From Pararobbsia alpina (GTDB lineage: Bacteria > Pseudomonadota > Gammaproteobacteria > Burkholderiales > Burkholderiaceae), in NCBI RefSeq assembly GCF_902859895.1, contig NZ_CADIKM010000037.1, positions 1 to 40,285 of the forward strand: a stretch of DNA of 40,285 nt. Reading direction: 5' to 3'. The notes beneath the pieces were generated by a model. That model was not told the origin of the DNA, ran no database searches, and saw only the letters and a list, made by a program, of their open reading frames with translations. This document shows positions 35,410 to 40,285 of the stretch, in pieces. Numbering within the stretch: position 1 is the stretch's first letter; the number at the start of each line of letters is the position of its first letter. Made by a program: the position numbers and the translations under genes.

Positions 35410-36309
35410 ATGCACACTCAACTGGGGAAAGCGTCACTGGTCGCGGGATGCCTGATTCTCGCGTCGGTCACGCCAGCACACGCGGAGCAGACCACGCTCC
35501 AGCGCATCGACGCGGATGGTGTGATCTCACTCGGTCATCGTGAGTCGTCGATTCCGTTTTCGTACTACGACGACAAGCAGAATGTGATCGGCTACTCGCA
35601 GGAGATCGCATTGAAGGTCGTCGATGCGGTCAAGGTCAAGCTCAACAAACCCGATCTGAAGGTCAAGCTGACTCCGGTCACCTCGCAGAACCGCATTCCG
35701 CTCGTGACCAATCGCACCATCGACATCGAGTGCGGATCGACCACCAACAATGCCGAGCGCGCTCAGCAGGTCGCCTTCTCGAATACGATTTTCGTGATCG
35801 GCACGCGCCTCATGACCCGCGCGAATTCCGGCATCAAGGACTTCCCCGATCTCAAGGGCAAGACGGTGGTGACCACCGCCGGCACGACCTCGGAACGTCT
35901 GCTGCGCAAGATGAACCAGGATAAGAGCATGGGCATGAACATCATCAGCGCGAAAGATCACGGCGAGTCGTTCCTGACGCTGTCGACCGGCCGCGCGGCC
36001 GCGTTCATGATGGACGATGCCTTGCTCGCGGGCGAGCGGGCAAAGTCGAGCACGCCGAACGACTTCGTGATCGTCGGTACGCCGCAATCGCATGAAGCCT
36101 ATGGCTGCATGATGCGCAAGGGCGACCCGGAGTTCAAGAAGGTCGTCGACGATGCGATCGCCAAGGTCGAGACCTCGGGCGAGGCCGATGCGATTTACAA
36201 GAAGTGGTTCCAATCGCCGATCCCGCCCAAGGGCCTGAACCTGAATTTCCCGCCAAGCGAGGAGATCAAGGCACTGTACAAGAGCCCGAACGACAAAGTG
36301 ATCGACTAA
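35410..36309 (+). CDS. gltI: glutamate/aspartate ABC transporter substrate-binding protein
   Basis: A 299-residue periplasmic binding protein of amino-acid family 3. The signal peptide ends AHA before EQTTLQRI. Family marks are GVISLGHRESSIPFSYYD, the ligand-loop ECGSTTNNAERAQQVAFS with the Arg/Ser contacts typical of GltI, and EAYGCMMRKGDPEFKKVVD near the C-terminus. GAGGT lies just before the ATG. It is first in gltIJKL. The binding protein gene is separated from gltJ by 93 bp with a hairpin, as is usual where this protein is made in excess. Confidence 0.95.
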   Translation: MHTQLGKASLVAGCLILASVTPAHAEQTTLQRIDADGVISLGHRESSIPFSYYDDKQNVIGYSQEIALKVVDAVKVKLNKPDLKVKLTPVTSQNRIPLVTNRTIDIECGSTTNNAERAQQVAFSNTIFVIGTRLMTRANSGIKDFPDLKGKTVVTTAGTTSERLLRKMNQDKSMGMNIISAKDHGESFLTLSTGRAAAFMMDDALLAGERAKSSTPNDFVIVGTPQSHEAYGCMMRKGDPEFKKVVDDAIAKVETSGEADAIYKKWFQSPIPPKGLNLNFPPSEEIKALYKSPNDKVID

Positions 36310-36353
36310 GCGGGCAGGCGTCGGTGTATCCGACTTGGGTTTGACCGAGGTGG

Positions 36354-36378
36354 AGGGCATGTTCGACATGCATGCCCT
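36354..36378 (+). promoter_or_regulatory. intercistronic hairpin between gltI and gltJ
   Basis: AGGGCATG (36354-36361) and CATGCCCT (36371-36378) are a perfect 8-bp inverted repeat with a 9-nt loop. No T-run follows directly. It probably stabilises the gltI message or lowers read-through into gltJKL. Confidence 0.55.
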
Positions 36379-36402
36379 TCCGCTTCCTTTAGGGATCTGG
36401 TC

Positions 36403-37146
36403 ATGGGTGGCTATCACTGGAACTGGAACATTTTTTTCACGCCGGTATCGACCGGCGAGCCGACGACCTATTTCGGCTGGCTTGTCGCCGGCTTGATCAA
36501 CACGGTCGTCGTATCGCTGTCGGCCTGGCTCATCGCACTGGTCATCGGCGGGCTGATGGGCATGATGCGCACGGTGCCGAACCGGTTTCTCGCGGGCATC
36601 GGTACCGTCTACGTCGCGATCTTTCGGAACATTCCGTTGATCGTGCAATTCTTTATCTGGTACATCGTCATACCGGAATTGCTGCCCCCTGCACTCGGCA
36701 CTTCATTCAAACAGTTACCGCCGTCGACACAATTTTTTTCATCCTCGATCCTGTGTTTGGGTCTGTTCACGGCCGCACGCGTGTGCGAACAAGTGCGTGC
36801 GGGAATCGGCGCCTTGCCCCCGGGGCAGCGGGCCGCCGGCCTCGCAATGGGTTTCACCCTGCCGCAAACCTATCGCTTCGTGCTGATGCCCGTCGCCTGC
36901 CGGATCATCGTGCCGCCGCTGACTTCCGAGTTCCTGAATGTATTCAAGAACTCCGCGGTCGCCTCGACGATCGGATTGCTTGAATTGTCCGCCCAGGCAA
37001 GACAGCTCGTCGACTACACCGCGCAGACGTATGAATCATTTATCGCTGTAACGCTCGCCTATGCGCTGATCAATGTCATCGTGATGTTCTTCATGCGCTG
37101 GGTCGATCAGAAGACGCGGCTGCCCGGCTATATCGGAGGCAAGTAA
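36403..37146 (+). CDS. gltJ: glutamate/aspartate ABC transporter permease GltJ
   Basis: A 247-residue HisM-type inner-membrane permease. It opens [16 protein letters not shown], typical of GltJ, and has several hydrophobic helices ([20 protein letters not shown] and others). The EAA-type loop is [27 protein letters not shown] lies 8-12 nt upstream of the ATG. The stop shares one base with the gltK start (TAATG), so the two permeases are translated together. Confidence 0.94.
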   Translation: MGGYHWNWNIFFTPVSTGEPTTYFGWLVAGLINTVVVSLSAWLIALVIGGLMGMMRTVPNRFLAGIGTVYVAIFRNIPLIVQFFIWYIVIPELLPPALGTSFKQLPPSTQFFSSSILCLGLFTAARVCEQVRAGIGALPPGQRAAGLAMGFTLPQTYRFVLMPVACRIIVPPLTSEFLNVFKNSAVASTIGLLELSAQARQLVDYTAQTYESFIAVTLAYALINVIVMFFMRWVDQKTRLPGYIGGK

Positions 37147-37823
37147 TGCACGAATACAACTGGTCCGGTATTGCGGGCGCCCTGCCCGGGCTGTGGGGCG
37201 GCCTTGTCATCACGTTCAAGATCACGCTGCTCGCGATCGCGTTCGGCATCGCTTGGGGAACCGTGCTCGCCGTGCTGCGCTTGTCGGGGGTAGCCGTGCT
37301 CGAGTGGTTTGCGAAAGCCTATGTCACGGTGTTCCGCTCGATTCCGCTCGTAATGGTTCTGCTCTGGTTCTATCTGCTGGTGCCGCAGGTGCTTGAATCG
37401 CTGCTCAACGTCTCGCCGAGTACCGACATCCGTTTGGTGTCGGCGATGGTCGCGTTCTCGCTGTTCGAGGCCGCATACTATTCAGAGATCATTCGCGCGG
37501 GCATTCAGGCCGTGCCGCGCGGCCAGGCCAGCGCCTCCTTCGCGCTCGGCATGACCTACGGCCAGTCGATGCGGCTGATCGTGCTGCCACAGGCCTTCCG
37601 GGCCATGGTGCCGCTGCTGCTCACCCAGGCGATCGTGTTGTTTCAGGATACATCGCTGGTATACGTGATCGGTGTCGGCGACTTCTTCCGCACCGCGACC
37701 AATATCGGTGATCGTGACGGCACACACGTTGAGATGATCCTGTTCGCGGGGGCGGTATATTTCGTCATCTGCGTCACGGCATCCAGTCTTGTCAAAGCTT
37801 TTCAGAAAAAGGTCGCACGATGA
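37146..37823 (+). CDS. gltK: glutamate/aspartate ABC transporter permease GltK
   Basis: A 225-residue partner permease. The N-terminus [19 protein letters not shown] is GltK-like, with helices following. The ATPase-contact loop is [20 protein letters not shown]. It begins on the last base of the gltJ stop and its own stop overlaps gltL by 4 bp (ATGA). With GltJ it forms the membrane channel for acidic amino acids. Confidence 0.94.
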   Translation: MHEYNWSGIAGALPGLWGGLVITFKITLLAIAFGIAWGTVLAVLRLSGVAVLEWFAKAYVTVFRSIPLVMVLLWFYLLVPQVLESLLNVSPSTDIRLVSAMVAFSLFEAAYYSEIIRAGIQAVPRGQASASFALGMTYGQSMRLIVLPQAFRAMVPLLLTQAIVLFQDTSLVYVIGVGDFFRTATNIGDRDGTHVEMILFAGAVYFVICVTASSLVKAFQKKVAR

Positions 37824-38545
37824 TCTCTCTCAAGAACGTATCGAAGTGGTATGGGCAGTTCCAGGTACTGACCGACTGCACGACCGAAGTCAACAAAGGC
37901 GAAGTCGTGGTGGTCTGCGGGCCCTCGGGCTCGGGAAAATCGACGCTGATCAAAACCGTCAACGGGCTCGAGCCGTTCCAGCAGGGCGAGATCATGATCA
38001 ACGGCCAGTCGCTGACGGATCGCAAGACCAATCTGTCGAAGCTCCGTGCGAAGGTCGGCATGGTGTTTCAGCATTTCGAGTTGTTTCCGCATCTGAGCAT
38101 CACGCAGAACCTCACGCTCGCTCAGGTCAAGGTGCTCGGCCGCTCGAGCGACGAGGCCAGGGCGAAGGGTCTCAAGCTGCTCGACCGCGTCGGGCTCAAG
38201 GCGCATGCGGACAAGTTTCCAGGGCAGCTATCGGGCGGACAGCAGCAGCGGGTCGCGATTGCACGCGCGCTTTCGATGGATCCGATCGCGATGCTGTTCG
38301 ACGAGCCGACCTCGGCGCTCGATCCCGAGATGATCAATGAAGTGCTCGACGTCATGGTCGAACTCGCGCAGGAAGGCATGACGATGATGTGCGTGACGCA
38401 TGAGATGGGCTTTGCAAGAAAGGTCGCCCATCGCGTGATTTTCATGGACCGCGGGCTGATCGTCGAAGACGATCCGAAGGAAGCCTTCTTCGCAAATCCG
38501 AAGTCGGATCGGGCGAAGGAATTCCTCGCGAAGATCCTTCATTGA
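37820..38545 (+). CDS. gltL: glutamate/aspartate ABC transporter ATP-binding protein GltL
   Basis: A 241-residue polar amino-acid ABC ATPase. Walker A is GPSGSGKS (34-41), the Q-loop is in [13 protein letters not shown], the signature is LSGGQQQ (137-143), and Walker B/D-loop is [10 protein letters not shown] (159-168). The switch His is in CVTHEMGFA. All catalytic residues are present. It completes a four-gene importer for glutamate and aspartate. About 200 bp of non-coding sequence follow. Confidence 0.96.
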   Translation: MISLKNVSKWYGQFQVLTDCTTEVNKGEVVVVCGPSGSGKSTLIKTVNGLEPFQQGEIMINGQSLTDRKTNLSKLRAKVGMVFQHFELFPHLSITQNLTLAQVKVLGRSSDEARAKGLKLLDRVGLKAHADKFPGQLSGGQQQRVAIARALSMDPIAMLFDEPTSALDPEMINEVLDVMVELAQEGMTMMCVTHEMGFARKVAHRVIFMDRGLIVEDDPKEAFFANPKSDRAKEFLAKILH

Positions 38546-38744
38546 GTCGGCATTGAAAAAGGGAGCTGTCTGCCTGGCCTTGGTTTACGCGCTAGTAGTG
38601 TGGTAGACCGTTCTCTTTTTCTTCAGAATCGATCAGCTGCGTTTCGACTACCCCACAGGTAATCGACCAGGTGCGCCCAAATGCCGAGAATGGCTCTGTT
38701 ACACAAGCGACCGAGCATTTTTGATTTTTCGGGGAGACACGCAT
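38546..38744. other. intergenic region between gltL and XRE regulator gene
   Basis: A 199-bp gap, AT-richer than its flanks near its right end. The T-rich stretch at about 38718-38730 and GGGGAG at 38731-38736 are upstream signals for the regulator. No clear terminator for gltL and no RNA gene was found. Confidence 0.4.
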
Positions 38745-39641
38745 ATGGAAAACCTTCGGATGCACGCGGGCGAGCAACAGGCCGTCCGCCTTCCCCGCCC
38801 CGGCGCGCCCGCGCGAACCGGGCGCGAACGCTATTTCAGCGACTTCAGTTCAGCGCTTCGATACTGGCGTGAAAAGCGCAACATGAGTCAATTACGGCTC
38901 TCGGCCGAGGCCGATGTCTCGCAACGCCATATCAGTTTTCTCGAAAGTGGACGCGCGCAGCCCAGCCGTGAGCTCGTGCTGCGGCTGGGCACCGTGCTCG
39001 ATATGCCGCTGCGGCAGCGCAATGTGATGCTGCTCTGTGCGGGGTTTGCGCCGGCTTATCAGGAACGCAGCCTGTCCGATCCCGAGCTGGGGGCCGTCAA
39101 GCATGCGCTCGACCTGATGCTCGAGCAGCAGGCCCCTTACCCGGCGCTTGTCGTCGACCGGCTCTGGAACCTGGTGATGGCCAACGGGCCCGCCAACATG
39201 TTCTTCAAATGGCTGCTCGACATGCCCGCCGATCAACCGATCCCAGGTGGCGGTGAAGTGAATGTGGTTCGCCTGACGCTGTCGGCCGAAGGTGCGCGAC
39301 GTCATATCGTCAACTGGAATGCGGTATCCAGCGATGCACTACAGTGGATCCAGCGCGAAGCGATAGGAGACGGCCCTGGTAGCGAGGCGACTCATCTGCT
39401 TGACGAGCTGCTCGCGATGCCCGGCGTCTCGGCGGCTACGCGCACGCCGAATCTCGACTCGAGCGCACTGCCCTTCCTCGCGGTCAAGATTCGCAAAGAG
39501 GATGTCGAACTCAATTTGTTCACGACAATCACGACACTCGGCACGCCGCACGACGTGACCGTTCATGAGCTACGAATCGAATCATATTTCCCGGCCGATG
39601 CGCCAACGGCCGACTGGTTCAAGGCAAGCGCGAAACGCTGA
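38745..39641 (+). CDS. XRE-family regulator with C-terminal MmyB-like ligand domain
   Basis: A 298-residue protein. Residues about 37-95 are a helix-turn-helix: ALRYWREKRNMSQLRLSAEA, then VSQRHISFLESGRAQPSREL. The C-terminal 200 residues, beginning LCAGFAPAYQERSL and containing YPALVVDRLWNLVMAN, match the MmyB-type ligand-binding domain found in actinobacterial and proteobacterial regulators. Relatives bind fatty-acid-like ligands, but the ligand here is unknown. The ATG at 38745 has GGGGAG eight bases upstream, better than the in-frame ATG at 38721. Its 3' end overlaps the convergent DUF302 gene by 23 bp. Confidence 0.88.
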   Translation: MENLRMHAGEQQAVRLPRPGAPARTGRERYFSDFSSALRYWREKRNMSQLRLSAEADVSQRHISFLESGRAQPSRELVLRLGTVLDMPLRQRNVMLLCAGFAPAYQERSLSDPELGAVKHALDLMLEQQAPYPALVVDRLWNLVMANGPANMFFKWLLDMPADQPIPGGGEVNVVRLTLSAEGARRHIVNWNAVSSDALQWIQREAIGDGPGSEATHLLDELLAMPGVSAATRTPNLDSSALPFLAVKIRKEDVELNLFTTITTLGTPHDVTVHELRIESYFPADAPTADWFKASAKR

Positions 39642-40020
39642 GCAACGTGCTGTCGATCAGGCGCGCCGCACCTGTGAAAACACCGGCCGAGTTCGCCGGC
39701 ACATCGTAGCGGCTCACGAAGGTTTCCGCGCGCAGCATTTGCACCAAGGTATGACCGTCCTTCATTTCGAGCACGAGGATTTTGAGCGGAAGGTCGAATG
39801 CACTGGTCGGGTCGGAGACCATCAGCGGCGTGCCGGCGCGGGGATTGCCGAAGAGTATGATGGTCAGCGCTCGCATTTCGAGGCCCACGCTACGCGCTTC
39901 GGCTTGCTGGTCGATCACCGCAAAGACCTTCGCGACTCGCGACAAGGTCTCTACGAGAAGCGCCGCCGTTGCGGCGACATCCAGCGTGCTTGGCCACGTG
40001 TACATATCTTCGTCGTTCAT
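39619..40020 (-). CDS. DUF302 domain-containing protein
   Basis: A 133-residue protein from ATG 40020, which has GGGAG six bases upstream; the frame is open to 40170 but that part is not family-like. The DUF302 core is visible in VFAVIDQQAEARSVGLEMR, then LTIILFGNPRAGTPLM and LPLKILVLEMKDGHT. The family is a small alpha/beta fold of unclear function. No signal peptide. It is convergent with, and overlaps, the XRE regulator gene, so the two may influence each other through antisense transcription. Confidence 0.85.
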   Translation of the reverse strand: MNDEDMYTWPSTLDVAATAALLVETLSRVAKVFAVIDQQAEARSVGLEMRALTIILFGNPRAGTPLMVSDPTSAFDLPLKILVLEMKDGHTLVQMLRAETFVSRYDVPANSAGVFTGAARLIDSTLLSVSRLP

Positions 40021-40154
40021 ATCGGCTCCCGGCAGCCGAGCCCGGCCAAAAATGTAAGTGGATTGTAGGTGGCCAAAATCGCGCACGCCACTCATTTGCG
40101 CCACCGGTCCGCCTCGAGCCGTTGAGGCCTTGGCTCCGCCTGCGGTTCTTGGGG

Positions 40155-40190
40155 TTTTGCGGAGCACCAAGGCATTTTGCGGAGCACCAA
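40155..40190. repeat. tandem 16-bp direct repeat
   Basis: TTTTGCGGAGCACCAA occurs at 40155-40170 and again at 40175-40190, four bases apart. It lies beyond the terminator of the rRNA operon. Its role is unknown; it may be a simple duplication. Confidence 0.6.
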
Positions 40191-40195
40191 AGCAA

Positions 40196-40223
40196 AAAGC
40201 CCTGCTCGATTGAGCAGGGCTTT
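40196..40223 (-). terminator. intrinsic terminator of the rRNA operon
   Basis: AAAGCCCTGCTC (40196-40207) pairs perfectly with GAGCAGGGCTTT (40212-40223) around loop GATT. On the minus strand the stem is followed by a T-run (complement of 40194-40200). It lies about 13 bp past the 5S rRNA 3' end, so it terminates the minus-strand rrn transcript. Confidence 0.9.
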
Positions 40224-40236
40224 CTGGGGTGTAACA

Positions 40237-40285
40237 GCCTGACGATTACCTACTTTCACACGGGAACCCGCACTATCATCGGCGT
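40237..40285 (-). rRNA. rrf: 5S ribosomal RNA, 3' part
   Basis: Read on the minus strand, the right edge gives GATGATAGTGCGGG, then CCCGTGTGAAAGTAGG, then TAATCGTCAGGC, the conserved 3' part of beta-proteobacterial 5S rRNA. About 49 nt are in the window; the 5' half and presumably 23S and 16S lie beyond it to the right. Confidence 0.95.

Noticed and set aside
38592-38777. Small minus-strand frame before the XRE regulator gene, considered as a transposase remnant
   Set aside because: No transposase motif, no paired terminal repeats, and it runs into the regulator coding region.

Overview
The window is high-GC, densely packed bacterial DNA, most consistent with a member of the Burkholderiaceae (Burkholderia/Paraburkholderia-like). 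The reasons are the hopanoid gene content and order, the strong C/G bias at third codon positions, and the end of a beta-proteobacterial-type 5S rRNA gene at the right edge. No tRNA, CRISPR array, intact insertion sequence or phage gene is visible. These calls come from reading the sequence, not from database searches.

Region 1 (1-827) is a small accessory edge: a repeat-bearing, AT-richer stretch, a higB-like toxin gene whose 5' end looks broken, and an intact higA-like antitoxin. Region 2 (843-15073) is a hopanoid locus. hpnC is divergent from hpnD-hpnE-shc-hpnG. hpnA-hpnB, hpnM, ispH and hpnH lie on the minus strand, and hpnN is divergent from hpnM. Together these convert farnesyl diphosphate to squalene (HpnC/D/E), cyclise it (Shc), add and process the adenosyl side chain (HpnH, HpnG), and supply trafficking (HpnM, HpnN) and isoprenoid precursor (IspH).

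Region 3 (15082-24418) is all on the minus strand and is the most interesting part. dxs lies 45 bp downstream of phnW, itself overlapped by phosphonopyruvate decarboxylase, PEP mutase (fused to a nucleotidyltransferase-like domain) and a stand-alone nucleotidyltransferase. Upstream lies a second overlapping set: a CDP-alcohol phosphatidyltransferase, a 2OG-Fe(II) oxygenase and an HpnL-like membrane protein. The set reads as a full route: PEP to phosphonopyruvate, to phosphonoacetaldehyde, to 2-aminoethylphosphonate (AEP), to CMP-AEP, to a phosphonolipid, with possible hydroxylation and membrane transport. It lies directly beside the hopanoid genes and shares an apparent operon with dxs, which suggests a combined membrane-lipid island. 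The lipid acceptor is not known from sequence.

Region 4 (24604-30577) is a carbohydrate module: two ABC permeases, a binding protein and a GH4 glycosidase, with a divergent AraC-type regulator. No ATPase gene accompanies it. Region 5 (30672-38545) holds a DUF1007 protein with a NicO-type nickel/cobalt transporter, an unrecognised membrane protein, a KefB/C-type antiporter, and a complete gltIJKL-type glutamate/aspartate ABC transporter. Region 6 (38745-40285) has an XRE regulator with an MmyB-like domain, a convergent DUF302 protein, a strong intrinsic terminator, and the 3' end of a minus-strand 5S rRNA gene, so an rRNA operon ends here.
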